Source of the DNA: SXOA01 sp046593355
GTDB lineage: Bacteria; Planctomycetota; Planctomycetia; Pirellulales; Pirellulaceae
Assembly (NCBI GenBank): GCA_046593355.1
Contig: JBKJNY010000242.1
Coordinates: forward strand, 1-64,000
Direction: 5' to 3'
DNA: 64,000 nucleotides
In this document: piece after piece, positions 20,901 through 27,810 of the stretch
How the letters are laid out: each line of letters begins with the position of its first letter
How positions within the stretch are numbered: position 1 is the first letter of the stretch
The notes under the pieces: generated by a model
The model's database searches: none
What the model was told of the DNA's origin: nothing
The model's input: the letters and a program-made list of their open reading frames with translations, nothing else
Position numbers and translations under genes: made by a program

Positions 20901-23365
20901 ACCCCCTGTTGGTTGGCGGGAGGGAGTCAAACTCCGGCAATGTTCCCGCCGGTTCCGGATTGCTGGCGGCCCTGCGGATTTCCAGCTCCGCCCGGTACAA
21001 GCAAGCCTTTACTCCGGAGCAGGAGCTGGCAAGCGACGCCGCAACGGTTCTGCTCTATGACCTGGCCCAGCCAAACCCTGCCGGCCTGGCCGATCTGACG
21101 GGCCAGGGACGCTACGGCAGCATCACCGGCCCGCGCTATCTGGTCGGCAGCGATCCGGCCGCAATCCCCGAACCCAAGCCGGTCACGCCCGACGAAAACA
21201 TCGCCGCGCTGGGCGAGCTGATTGCCGCCAGCCCCGAGAACCCGATTCTGTTCCGCGCTCGGGGCGACCTGAATTTCTCAACGGGCAAGTGGCAAGCAGC
21301 GGTCCAGGACTTCTCCAAAATCATCACGCCCCAGACGACGGAGGAATTACTCTTTGCCAGGCGGGCCGAAGCCCATCAAAAGCTGGAGCAGTGGGAGCTC
21401 GCCGCCGCCGACTGGGGGAACGCCGACCTCCATGCGCTCGATAAGAAATTCAGATATGGAAATCCCTCATACCCTTATCTCGAACATCGCTTCTATAACC
21501 ACGGCCGGCTCCAACAATACGACCAACAAGTGTTGGATTGCACCGAATTGTTGAAACCGGAACGACTTGGGAACGAAAAATGGATCTTCGTAAAACGCGG
21601 AGAGACGTACGATCGAATGCGGCAATGGGGCCAGGCACGGGCCGACTATGATCAAGCGATCAAGATATCCTCACCGGCGGAGCGAGGAACCTTTCAATAC
21701 TTCCGAGGGCACCACTTCGCCGCGCAAGGCCAGTGGAAGCTGGCGGCGGAAGATATGAAGCAGGCCTACCAGAACCCCACGGATTCCCTCAAGGACTTTT
21801 GGCCGCAGCGTAATGTGGCATTGATCCATGCGATCACAGGAGATGTGGAGAACTGGCGTAAGGTTGCCGCGGAATTCTATAGCAAGCAATCCGAGCGGAA
21901 AGATCTCAGTCCGCATGATCACAGGTGGCTCGTCAGCACTTTGTTGCTTTTCCCCGATATGGTTACGAGCGAAAATCGCCCGCGTCTGCTGGAAATGGCG
22001 GGGAAAATTGACCCGTATTGGCAGCCGAGGCTGACCGCGGCGCTCCACTTCCGCAGCGGCGAACATGAGAAAGCCGCCGAGTTGTTTCAGTCCAACCTCT
22101 ACGGGCCGCAATTCTCGTTCCTGGCGGCGATGAACCAGCAGAAGCTGGGCCAGCCAGATCTCGCCAGGCGATTGCTGAGCGAGGGGAATTCATGGGTCCG
22201 GGAACAAAGCGCCAAGGATCCGGGGACCGGCGTTCCCTCGGGCGTTAGCTGGGACGATTGGGCCTATATTCTCACGCTGCAGTATGAGGCGTTCGAGTTG
22301 ATCCAAGGCCCAGCGGTTAGCGCGCCGAGAAAACTTGCCTTGAAGGGACAAACGGCCGAGGCTGCCGAGGCCTACACAAAAGCACTTGCCGAGGCCGCGG
22401 ACAAGGATTCCAAATCGCGGATCATGGAGGAGCTGATCCAGTTTGACGTCGTTCTGACGGCCCTGCACCGGCTCCTCCCCGACGATGCGGCCATTCAAGA
22501 AGCCTATCGCCGCATGGTCGAACGGACTGCGACGGAATTCAGCCGGCAGCTCGACGCCCTAACAGAAAAAGAGCCCAGATCCCAACTGATTTCCTTGATC
22601 ATCCGCCGCCAGGACGGCGTGTGGGAAAGCCTGCTAAAACTTCGCCCCGAGGACACGTTGCTTCAGGCGGGGAATGATGTTCGCAAAGGAGATTGGAAGA
22701 ACGCCGCCGCTAACTACTCCCAGGCGACCGAACTTAACACCAAGGCTGATAGCATCGCTTGGATGGTCCCCCCCACCGTGTGGGCCTATGCGGGCGAGAC
22801 CGAGCGCCATCGTGAGTTATGTCAAAAGATGTACGAGCGTTATCGGAATTCCATCTCCACAAACGACACGGAGCGTTTCTTGAAGATGCTGCTCCTCGTG
22901 GAAAACGGCCCTGAACTCCCCTCGGATTCGGTCAATAAGTTCTACGACTCCATCGACAATAAAACGGAAAATGATCGCGTTTGGTTCCTCTCGACGCGGG
23001 CCTTGCTGGAGTGCCGGAAAGGGAATTATGCCGAGGCTCACAAATGGATCGATGAAGCGCTCACGCTGGAAAAGGTGACTTCGAACAATTATGTCAAGCT
23101 CCTGGCGTTGGCCGTGCAATCGTTGACTTATGCCAGGCAGAAGGATGTTGCCAAGGCACAAAAGTCCTTGGACCAGGTCAAGCAGCTCATGTCGCAGGAG
23201 CTGAAAATGAAATGGAAAGAGGACGGCCTGCTGGACGGGAGCACGATTTTGAATGGCGACTCTGTCGAGCACGACAAACTCATCCCGGAGATCATCCGCC
23301 GCGAAGCGGAAAGGCTCCTCCCATCCGCCGCCGGTTCACCCAATCCCAAAACACCGGTTAAATAA
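11963..23365 (+). CDS. Giant membrane-anchored nSTAND1 NTPase with WD40, PDZ-like, TPR, four discoidin-like units and a LamG-like domain (module 2)
   Basis: 3800 residues from a GTG that overlaps the kinase stop. The nSTAND1 domain starts at NPFPGLRPF (11-19), with Walker A GTSGSGKSS at 51-59 and Walker B LLVVVDQFEE at about 144-153. A single membrane segment at about 513-538 is followed by a coiled coil. About ten WD40 repeats cover 672-1313 and a PDZ-like domain covers 1446-1528. TPRs then alternate with four copies of a roughly 160-residue unit that opens with W(T/V)(V/I)xKPxEMxS, at W1653, W2006, W2304 and W2621. Similar units occur in planctomycete DUF1553/PSD1 proteins (from memory). 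A LamG/concanavalin-like domain lies at about 2869-3040 (TFTIEAWVLDW), and more TPRs run to the C-terminus. Inference: the C-terminal 3200 residues form an extracytoplasmic sensor or scaffold feeding the NTPase. The frame is intact throughout. Confidence 0.85.
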   Translation: MTSTHPEQRPNPFPGLRPFRSDEHHLFFGREDQTAALLQLLRKNRFLAVVGTSGSGKSSLVRAGMIAELHSGTMTQAGSTWEVIILRPGGSPIENLARAFVDADHYDADDSNTLPRLLATLSRSRFGLVEAVKQSEVFQPETNLLVVVDQFEELFRFRQQGVGSEEAAAAFVNLLLTACEQAERPIYVAITMRSDYLGDCSEIPGLAEAVNAGEYLIPRLLRDQKRDAIEKPIGVGGAKISPMLVQRLLNDVGDDPDQLPVLQHALMRMWEVWFAGSDHTRPIDFCDFEATGGLAAALSNHADEIHDSLPDDRHRKACERLFKTLTEKGADNRGIRRPTRLAQLTAIAGEDHATVAAVLDAFRQSGVTFLMPGVDQELEDKTVLDLSHESLMRGWQRLRGWVEDEAQSARIFRRLSDTAALWRTGKAGLFRDPDLQIALSWREQEHPNAEWAEQYGGDFDAAIAFLEKSNADVEAAQRAQEAARQRELQQAQELAESRQLRLVQQQRSARRLRSMIAGLAVVAAIAVVTSIVAGNFWQQANVAKLEAEQSADLAKKNAELAKTNAELAQENEATSRKEAQRANDQTRLATKNLTKAEIAERLAREAEQMSRNLVYATDMELAAKLWADDQTTAHQFSNRLVSHVPQKGNPQSEKVDDLRGFEWHYYQHLLDHGAAVISGLQQPAIDIALTAKGQLLSLDEEALLSRWNTESRLRIADPLDLKQGHRNVGQKILSPDGGLAALVVGKKVHILNTTTGEVSSQIDAPDLPNRVYRLILSPDSQSLIIVNSNKVEWRETSAGKLIAALNFALGDRLQQVALSSDGLTLAVARGSLGNEISIFRLDAKEKKAAHVKTYSGRGTLGPLAFTPDGDALVFAYYFSGELFLLPAGSGDATLLKQSAHASAISAIALSQEGTLATGGVDGTIKTWTNPRQPTLKATLRGHQDRVVKLLFSSAGELVSAGADKTLRIWQEAEPDMGIRRLEGAGFTMLARFSPDGLLVATTNTKSALSGDVRLWDAATGRLVRILSTDDKGFPASVAFSPNGRTLAAGYGGAEGVSHILLWDVDSGRRLAQLPGTTDIPGGNLDPYFGLVSALAYSPDGKYLVAGFGNKRFYYQGTSMPIPIKVWNVATGQLIRRLEGHTNFCVAVTFSPDGSLMASASYDGTVRIWNTRTWKTEQTLKNPDPPTDKGGGRVGDVAFSPDGQVLAMASHEGNVVLWDVKTWKQKEVLKGHSSAIRALAFSPNGRTLASGGDDSTIRLWNVATWRELIRLQTEQSKVNEVYSLAFSLGGENLLAGGRTAASWTTAPVLWDDPNKAALKLAELLDAKFDFRSRIRLLSSHPRLHEGLEKLQVQRPVDVQVQAALAATRANWFGSLEKWPEAVQEFDRLLTLPQGELPDWLTMPDLVRFSRALHEQGRVSQAAILVAEGVKRSQTDGLANHWKTAFYGVVYEIKNGEIAVSDLVRDSNSLKSGLRKGDVVLRINEVELTAATTIAQVQALLAGDVGTTARLKVRHPGGVEPVEIQLVKGNFLLDFAGGEVLREVSAKLVQDSANAELLELRAELNGLGSSPENQLADYDAALKILSEQPAEKTADALRRLYRRRGDLQVAKGNWQLALDDYAKIVTDDTQDEELLANQALARANVLMARESLSKWTVLKPAEMKSTGGAILTLEEDGSIFVSGNLQAKETYTLEFNEVPKDLKAIRLEALRDDRLPSGGPGTHGSGNFVLSDLTALRPDETGPAALKQVPLRAVFATFEERRAATSLTKGEEGWSIGGVGGATGKSNSAFFAVEPHESGQNPNRLRIVLDFYHEPAGGATALLGRFRFSFSSADPNALVSAQKNQSPAQNITDPWANLAAAYRLQDDQPAIDQLVARRPQSAAAIGDLFAADKQWQRAIEIYTQAVTEQKIDVNLLSKRAQAHEAEKAWDAAAADWSRAASAAGNSDGALLRVKFASRLSEHGQSKLAATMRATARQFYEQALLADPGNVIVAEQLTQLLLDSSQPAWTVLKPAEMKSKIGATLTLQPDGSILASGNNSGEDTFTFATTSDVSKIAALRLEALPHSFLPGNGPGRHPTGWFKLSNVRIFTSRTQSGEPADRVQIADVAASYQYSDSDVVGMIHEKQGATWHTWTRFGQRHEAVFSLASPVGPFTEPSLTIQLAQTVNLGCFRLSASSDPKAFEKEQTRFALADNKLDPWLALAAAYALNGETEQATKRFAAALDAAETLEGRREVIQACGSVENVLAALHEQRPKDLLLRSARAKNFAKRGMTSLAQKRPAQALAELQKSRDLAARLLSEYPKTGWVIPKPIEMKSAGGATLTLQSDGSILASGTLPDDEVYTITLPLDQSLITSLRLEILPHPSLKNGAAGREPTNGTALLSEISIELLPAAAGAAPVSVPIRRAMADHYYQPDKRFIENTIDRNPSTHWTTHPEVKQRHFAVFELEKPLENKEIKGIRVTLDCRDSTFKRHSLGCFRLSVSGEANAVTTAQLHKDLAEGELADIHAAIAKALAQQGKIDEAAKSLSQALGLATDIAAKAKMIAEAQSFPGLMEKLAEQAPDDAQVQSGLTQYHADQGNRPLAQAARAKGLTLLKRQLAAKPEDAQLAEQLAQLLLRKTTNWTVLKPVEMTSEGGATLTRLEDDSILASGKNPDQDSYTISVQSGLGTITALRLEALPDPSLPDSGPGRAPNFVLTELEVLGKDGVAEISGAEATHEQRDGAIFLAEYAADHKHETGWAIQPRIGQASTAYFQLKAPLGVVETEALTVVLHFKSVYKNHNLGRFRLSVTDDPADRNRLAAQKITEPWAKLATAYHTVGDQSAFDELIARKPKSLRGRADYHSEMKDWKNAAADYASLMKLSDSFPAAMVFDGRTTQVTAPHVPFHTYPTFTIEAWVLDWTGSILELGNADKQENNLYLRLGKPSGWKSSEALYEYEIKERPESLWNHVAMVYDGKNQMFFLNGELVSSSPAPIPGSLSKSNPLLVGGRESNSGNVPAGSGLLAALRISSSARYKQAFTPEQELASDAATVLLYDLAQPNPAGLADLTGQGRYGSITGPRYLVGSDPAAIPEPKPVTPDENIAALGELIAASPENPILFRARGDLNFSTGKWQAAVQDFSKIITPQTTEELLFARRAEAHQKLEQWELAAADWGNADLHALDKKFRYGNPSYPYLEHRFYNHGRLQQYDQQVLDCTELLKPERLGNEKWIFVKRGETYDRMRQWGQARADYDQAIKISSPAERGTFQYFRGHHFAAQGQWKLAAEDMKQAYQNPTDSLKDFWPQRNVALIHAITGDVENWRKVAAEFYSKQSERKDLSPHDHRWLVSTLLLFPDMVTSENRPRLLEMAGKIDPYWQPRLTAALHFRSGEHEKAAELFQSNLYGPQFSFLAAMNQQKLGQPDLARRLLSEGNSWVREQSAKDPGTGVPSGVSWDDWAYILTLQYEAFELIQGPAVSAPRKLALKGQTAEAAEAYTKALAEAADKDSKSRIMEELIQFDVVLTALHRLLPDDAAIQEAYRRMVERTATEFSRQLDALTEKEPRSQLISLIIRRQDGVWESLLKLRPEDTLLQAGNDVRKGDWKNAAANYSQATELNTKADSIAWMVPPTVWAYAGETERHRELCQKMYERYRNSISTNDTERFLKMLLLVENGPELPSDSVNKFYDSIDNKTENDRVWFLSTRALLECRKGNYAEAHKWIDEALTLEKVTSNNYVKLLALAVQSLTYARQKDVAKAQKSLDQVKQLMSQELKMKWKEDGLLDGSTILNGDSVEHDKLIPEIIRREAERLLPSAAGSPNPKTPVK

Positions 23366-23367
23366 CT

Positions 23368-23475
23368 GTGTACACTGAGCAGGACATGGATTGGCTGGAA
23401 GCGCATCTTCTCCTCCGCGAAGCGGCCGCCTGGATCGAGGGAAACGCCGCACCGAAAGAGCAAGAGAATAAATAG
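23368..23475 (+). CDS. Possible 35-residue protein directly behind the giant STAND gene
   Basis: A GTG two bases after the STAND stop opens a 35-residue frame ending ENK. The central part DWLEAHLLLREAAAWIEG looks like an amphipathic acidic helix, and an internal ATG at 23386 is an alternative start. The tight spacing suggests translational re-initiation behind the STAND gene. No family is recognised. It may be a real small partner or chance. Confidence 0.3.
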   Translation: MYTEQDMDWLEAHLLLREAAAWIEGNAAPKEQENK

Positions 23476-23564
23476 AGGGACCGTCCGGCGGAATGCATCT
23501 TGCGGCCTCTTTCGGCCCCCATGTTAACCACGTTCTCCGGAAATCGTCTCTGGGTTAACGGCAG

Positions 23565-23840
23565 TTAGACAAAAGCCGATTTTAGACATTCTCGAAAAGC
23601 CGTCCGGCAACGGGGAGAGCCGAAACGCTGGCTGCCGACGTGCGTCGCAGCGACTTCCAGCGAAGTCACGTAGCCACGGTCGATCAGGTTTTCGCACAAT
23701 CGGACGACCAACGCCCTGACGCTTGGCTGGGTGCCTGGTTGACCGAGCAACTGAAGTTCACGCGACCTGGCGGCAAGCAGCGCCAGTAGTCTGGCCTGAA
23801 AGGGGGTATTGAGGCTCTCCTTGTGCGCGTCGGTGGGCAT
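23565..23840 (-). CDS. Hypothetical protein, uncertain
   Basis: A 91-residue frame starting MPTDAHKES and ending CLKSAFV. The amino-acid make-up and GC-rich third positions look coding, especially the stretch around RALVVRLCENLIDRGYVTSLEV. No ribosome binding site is visible. Its first codons lie inside the repeated sequence 23825-23847, which also begins an open frame (MPTDAR) at 8979. It could be the remnant of a repeated gene or transposon. No function can be given. Confidence 0.35.
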   Translation of the reverse strand: MPTDAHKESLNTPFQARLLALLAARSRELQLLGQPGTQPSVRALVVRLCENLIDRGYVTSLEVAATHVGSQRFGSPRCRTAFRECLKSAFV

Positions 23841-23851
23841 CGACCGAAGCG
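23825..23851. repeat. Module-border hairpin motif, far copy
   Basis: Bases 23825-23847 are identical to 8964-8986. The hairpin arms are CGCGTCGGT and ACCGAAGCG, with one mismatch compared with the perfect copy at 8965-8990. Confidence 0.6.
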
Positions 23852-24190
23852 TCGAAAGGCTCCACCAGATGCTCCGGCGTATCGGACTCCCGAAGAACGG
23901 TACGTAGCAACGACTCAGGAATCTGGACCTCACGTGCTGGGCGGTCTCCCGTGAGCCGCAAACCGTCAACTTAAAAACGCCCCAAATCGTGGCACATTGA
24001 CTTGGTAGGGCGAATTAGCCCTCAAAGACCGGCTTTTTGCAGCGTCGGGGTTGCCGCAGTATTGCGGAAACGCCGAACTTCCTGACGTCCACTGGTTTGA
24101 AAGAAATAGTGTCCTTCTCGCCCACCTCGGGCGGTCATCACCCTGACCGCTCCGGTTTGGGGCGGTCTCATTTCTCAAGGAGATCGTCTC
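23841..24190. other. Gene-free leader of the mobile region
   Basis: No gene is supported here. Several short palindromes are visible (for example GCCGCAGTATTGCGG near 24051 and alternating GACCGC/GCGGTC words at 24129-24168) directly ahead of the sigma-like gene. The stretch is a reasonable place for the left end of the integrated element and for its promoter, but no attachment-site repeat was found. Confidence 0.35.
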
Positions 24191-24826
24191 ATGAAGGCTC
24201 GATTTGATAGAAAGAAGTTGGCAGCCTGGCAGCAACGGTTCCTGGCTCTTCTCCCGGTGATCGTCAATTATGTCGTACCGGCCTTTCGGAAGCTCCACGC
24301 AGAAGCCAGGGCCGAAGCCGTGCAGGAGGCGGTGTCCAACGCCTATGTCGCCTTCCATCGCCTGATGGGTCAGGGGAGGGAAGAGCTGGTCTTCCCGACC
24401 GTCTTGGCCAGATTTGCGGTGCGTCAAGTCTGGGCTGGCCGCCAGGTTGGAACACGGCTGAACGTCAAAGACGTGTCATCGCGCTACGCGCAGCGCAGGA
24501 AGCAAATCAGATTGGAGCGCCTGGATCGCTTCGACCCCAAGGAGAATCGCTGGCTCGAAGCCGTGGTCGAGGACCACAGAACCCCAGTCCCAGAACAGGT
24601 TTGCTTTCGCGTCGATTTTCCGGAGTGGCTGAAGACTTTGTCCCGACGAGATCGAAAGGTTGCTCAGTGTCTGGCTGCTGGCCACTCCACGGGAGATGTG
24701 GCGCGACGATTCGGCATCTCCAGTGCCCGTGTCTCTCAGCTGCGCCGTGAGCTTTATGACTCCTGGCAAGAATTTCATGGCGAAACGGAAGATGACCTGC
24801 AGGTCCCACTGCTAGCGGCGGCTTGA
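24191..24826 (+). CDS. Sigma-70 region-4-like helix-turn-helix protein
   Basis: 211 residues. The start is fixed by AAGGAG at 24177-24182, 8 nt before the ATG. The N-terminal part is helical (for example EAVQEAVSNAYVAFHRL, like the region-2 helices of ECF-type factors). Residues 151-187 form a clear sigma-region-4 HTH: SRRDRKVAQCLAAGHSTGDV followed by ARRFGISSARVSQLRREL. Family knowledge: planctomycetes have many sigma-like proteins, some carried by mobile elements. It is the first gene of a run ending in a tyrosine recombinase, so it may control that element. DNA binding is well supported; RNA polymerase binding is inference. Confidence 0.7.
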   Translation: MKARFDRKKLAAWQQRFLALLPVIVNYVVPAFRKLHAEARAEAVQEAVSNAYVAFHRLMGQGREELVFPTVLARFAVRQVWAGRQVGTRLNVKDVSSRYAQRRKQIRLERLDRFDPKENRWLEAVVEDHRTPVPEQVCFRVDFPEWLKTLSRRDRKVAQCLAAGHSTGDVARRFGISSARVSQLRRELYDSWQEFHGETEDDLQVPLLAAA

Positions 24827-24978
24827 ATCCCAATTTTGGTGGTCGTCACCGACCGCCGAACGGCAAACATCATTCATTCCTCCAAGGAGCAAACTTCCTG
24901 GAGGCAAATCGTAGGGTATGGGACGCGAAAGCCACCCAACATCCCTTTCCTTTCTTCCAACTTTAGCCAGGAGAGTTT

Positions 24979-25191
24979 ATGCCTGAAGAGATTGTTCAAG
25001 AGAATGGTTCAAGTATTCCTTCCGATACCAGGCCACTGGCCGGCATTTTGAGTCCTACCCAGCGGCATTTTGCCGAAGTCCTGGGAAGTTGTCTCGCCGA
25101 GCATTGGCGAAGGTTGCACACCGTTCCGCAAACAGATGCGTCCGACCGTTCTGCAAAGATTGACCGCCCAAATGAAAAAACGGGCGATTGA
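24979..25191 (+). CDS. Small hypothetical protein of the integrated element
   Basis: 70 residues, with AGGAGA 5 nt before the ATG. It has an acidic N-terminus, then a helical segment LSPTQRHFAEVLGSCLAEHW at 25-44, and a polar tail. No cysteines, signal peptide or membrane segment are present. It sits between the sigma-like gene and a 252-residue unknown, all on the same strand as the recombinase. No function is proposed. Confidence 0.6.
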   Translation: MPEEIVQENGSSIPSDTRPLAGILSPTQRHFAEVLGSCLAEHWRRLHTVPQTDASDRSAKIDRPNEKTGD

Positions 25192-25366
25192 CGCGCTTTG
25201 CAGTGAGATATTCACGTTATTCAACTCGTCGGACATCACCCCGCAACAAAAGAAGTTTCGTCAAGGGAATGCCAGCCGAAGTAAACGCCATCCCAACCGC
25301 CCAGTTCTGCGACATCTACGCTTTGTCACCGACTGTGAGCGACATAAAATGCGGAGAGCTTCCTAG

Positions 25367-26125
25367 ATGCAAAAACTTCAGCAGCTTCAATTCCTCATGG
25401 CCAAAACTAAACGGCCCCGTTCCGCGACAAAACCTGCTGACCCGCCGGCAGTCGAGCCTTGCGAATTTGAGACTAGTACGGGACATGCCATTCCTTCACG
25501 GGTTGCCCAGGAATTGATCCGTCTGCGCCTTCACGCGATGCCCTTCGTAGTTGCCAAGCGAGTTTGGGTGGAGCTTCTGTCCGAGGGGGAAAGAGCCAAA
25601 CTTGGAGGAGACTGCCGAACCGCCTACGGCAAGTCTGAAGGCACCGTGGGCATGTGGATGCAGGTCCGGAGAGGAAGCTACGAGCGCAGCCTCCTTGAGA
25701 TCGAACATGGCCTCGACACGCTCTCCCAGGGAAGATTTGCGCAATTGATGGCGGCCATTGGCGAAGAGGACTCTCGCCAGCCGCCCTCGCGTCTTCCAGT
25801 TTGGAACAAGAAAACGTGCACCCTGCATTTTGCGGGGAAAGTTATTCGGAAGGTCCGGGGTCTTAAGACCGCCAGCAATGTCGTCCGGATTTTGAACGAG
25901 TTTCAGGACTTCGATTGGCCAGAGCGAATTGAAAATCCTTTGCCGCCCGGTGTCAGTGGCTTTCGGCTGCGGGAAACCATTCGTACGCTCAATAGAGGCT
26001 TGAAGCTTGTTCGCTTTCGTGCGGATGGATCGGGCGAAGGAATTATTTGGGAACGACGATATCCACTTGGCGCACAACTCCCTTTCTGGCTCATCACACA
26101 CGCATCGCCCACGCGCCGCCCTTAG
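25367..26125 (+). CDS. Hypothetical protein, possible DNA-binding accessory of the integrated element
   Basis: 252 residues, with GGAGAG 9 nt before the ATG; a second ATG at 25397 has no ribosome binding site. The N-terminal 30 residues are basic and polar. The middle (about 60-130) is helical. The C-terminal third (LHFAGKVIRKVR..ASNVVRILNEFQ..WPERI, then a run ending RLRETIRTLNRGL) resembles a winged-helix fold with a final strand FRADGSGEGIIWE. No family name is recognised. It lies directly upstream of the tyrosine recombinase, suggesting an accessory or regulatory role (inference). Confidence 0.6.
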   Translation: MQKLQQLQFLMAKTKRPRSATKPADPPAVEPCEFETSTGHAIPSRVAQELIRLRLHAMPFVVAKRVWVELLSEGERAKLGGDCRTAYGKSEGTVGMWMQVRRGSYERSLLEIEHGLDTLSQGRFAQLMAAIGEEDSRQPPSRLPVWNKKTCTLHFAGKVIRKVRGLKTASNVVRILNEFQDFDWPERIENPLPPGVSGFRLRETIRTLNRGLKLVRFRADGSGEGIIWERRYPLGAQLPFWLITHASPTRRP

Positions 26126-26194
26126 ACCACATTGGTGCGGTTCAGAAGAATCAGGGGAACAGCGAAGTTCCCTTTCTGATGTGTGTGGTTCGTC

Positions 26195-27784
26195 ATGGCC
26201 GACCAGCGTCCCGAGGCCCGCAATAGCGAAGAGCCTGTTCTCAACTCCGCGGCTTGCGCCGGCAGGCCGCCGATGGTGCCGGCGGAGTTGCTCGGCTCAC
26301 ACGCGCACGAGACAAGCTGCGGAATAGGGGTTCAGGTTTGGAAGCGTGGGAATTCATTCCTGATCCGTGGTCGCTATGAGGGCCGCCAGTTCGGCAAGAC
26401 TGCCGGCAGCAATCCCACCATTGCTGCCAGCGAACTTCGGCACCTGCTCGTTTCCCTGGAGAATGGAAGCTTCCAGCCGCCGAGTGAGGCGCGCCGCCGT
26501 CCGCTGAAGACGGGTCTGGCACCCCGCCTCTGCGTGCGCGAGCTGTGCGACGCATTCCTGGCCGAGAAACGCCGCCTACGGGGAAAGCAGACGGCCGCAG
26601 ATTACCAATCCCGCCTGGTCCCACTTATCGAGTTCTCCGAACAGCCCGAATCGCGGCGCCGCTGGCCCCTTGCTCGGGACGTCAATCGGGACTTCGCCGT
26701 GGAGTTCAAGGCTTGGCTCTTCACCAGGCCCGTCACCCGGAACGGCCGGCCCAGTGCGACGGAAAAGAAAGTGTCCCCGCGGCATATTTTTAACGTCCTG
26801 GACTGCGCGCGTTCGCTGTTCCATTGGGCCCGCCAGCCCAGCGTGAACAAGCTTCCCACCACGTTCATCACCCCTTTCACCAAGGAAGTCGTCGGGGAGA
26901 AACCCCAGAAGGACCCGCTGCGCCGCATTCTCATTCCCCAGGACGATCGCATGGCCCTTGTCGGCGTCATGGACGCGTGGGAACTGTCCCACCTAGGCCT
27001 GTCGCTGGTGCTGCCGCTGCGGCCGGAGGATTTTAGCGGCCTGCTGGTTACCGAACTGGACTTCGCAGAGCGCTTCCTGCATTTCGGAACTCGCCTGGGC
27101 GGCTGCGATTTCAACAAGGGACGGCAGGCCTATTCCTGTCCATTCCCTGAGGCCATCGATCCCCTTTTGCAGGCCTGCGTCGGCCGCCGCGCGGCCGGTC
27201 CGCTGCTTCGTCGCCGATCCGTCTGGGAGGGTGGTAAGTCTAAACTGACTGCGACTTCTCCTGAGAATCTCGTTCAGACCTTCGAGCAGACGTTGAGCGC
27301 GCAACCGGTAGATGAAATCCAGGCCGACCAGGACACTAAGCGAGTCTTCCGCCGCATGTTGCTGGGAATGGGTGGCGTGCCCGAGGACGGTCTGGCCAAG
27401 GCCTTCAAGGGTCTGCTACCTAAAGCCGGCCTTTCCAAAAGCCTCAAGTTTTATGACCTTCGCAGCTCCTGCACCACCGAGCTCGAGCGGAGTGGCGTGT
27501 CGCATCTTGTACAGCGGTACGTGACCGGCCACACCACCAAGGACATCCTGAACGACTATGTCGGGATCGACCCGGTGGGCGAAATGAAAAAATACTTTCA
27601 ATTGATTCAGCCCCTGCTGATGGCCATCACGGAGCGAGCGCAGATGCTGGGCCTGATGGCGATGACCACGGTCGCGACGGCCAACATGAGCATGGCGGCC
27701 AGCAATGAAAAAGACTTGTCCTTCGCTACAGAAAGGAATAGTATTTGGCAACATCCGGCATGTCTGGATTCAATCAGCAGTTAG
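26195..27784 (+). CDS. Tyrosine recombinase / integrase
   Basis: 529 residues from the ATG at 26195; a GTG at 26183 is an alternative. An SAM-like N-terminal domain covers about 115-215, followed by the catalytic domain. Catalytic residues seen are Arg276 (PLRPED), Arg423 (YDLRSS), His446 (TGHTT) and Tyr455 (NDYVG). The usual His of the HxxR box is Tyr420. It is longer than typical phage integrases (350-420 aa) because of an N-terminal extension and an insertion around 330-390. It catalyses site-specific integration and excision. It is convergent with a second recombinase, with only 191 nt between the two stops. All residues needed for strand transfer are present, so it is probably active. 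Confidence 0.85.
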   Translation: MADQRPEARNSEEPVLNSAACAGRPPMVPAELLGSHAHETSCGIGVQVWKRGNSFLIRGRYEGRQFGKTAGSNPTIAASELRHLLVSLENGSFQPPSEARRRPLKTGLAPRLCVRELCDAFLAEKRRLRGKQTAADYQSRLVPLIEFSEQPESRRRWPLARDVNRDFAVEFKAWLFTRPVTRNGRPSATEKKVSPRHIFNVLDCARSLFHWARQPSVNKLPTTFITPFTKEVVGEKPQKDPLRRILIPQDDRMALVGVMDAWELSHLGLSLVLPLRPEDFSGLLVTELDFAERFLHFGTRLGGCDFNKGRQAYSCPFPEAIDPLLQACVGRRAAGPLLRRRSVWEGGKSKLTATSPENLVQTFEQTLSAQPVDEIQADQDTKRVFRRMLLGMGGVPEDGLAKAFKGLLPKAGLSKSLKFYDLRSSCTTELERSGVSHLVQRYVTGHTTKDILNDYVGIDPVGEMKKYFQLIQPLLMAITERAQMLGLMAMTTVATANMSMAASNEKDLSFATERNSIWQHPACLDSISS

Positions 27785-27810
27785 CAAGCTAAAAAACTCT
27801 GCGCCGCCGG

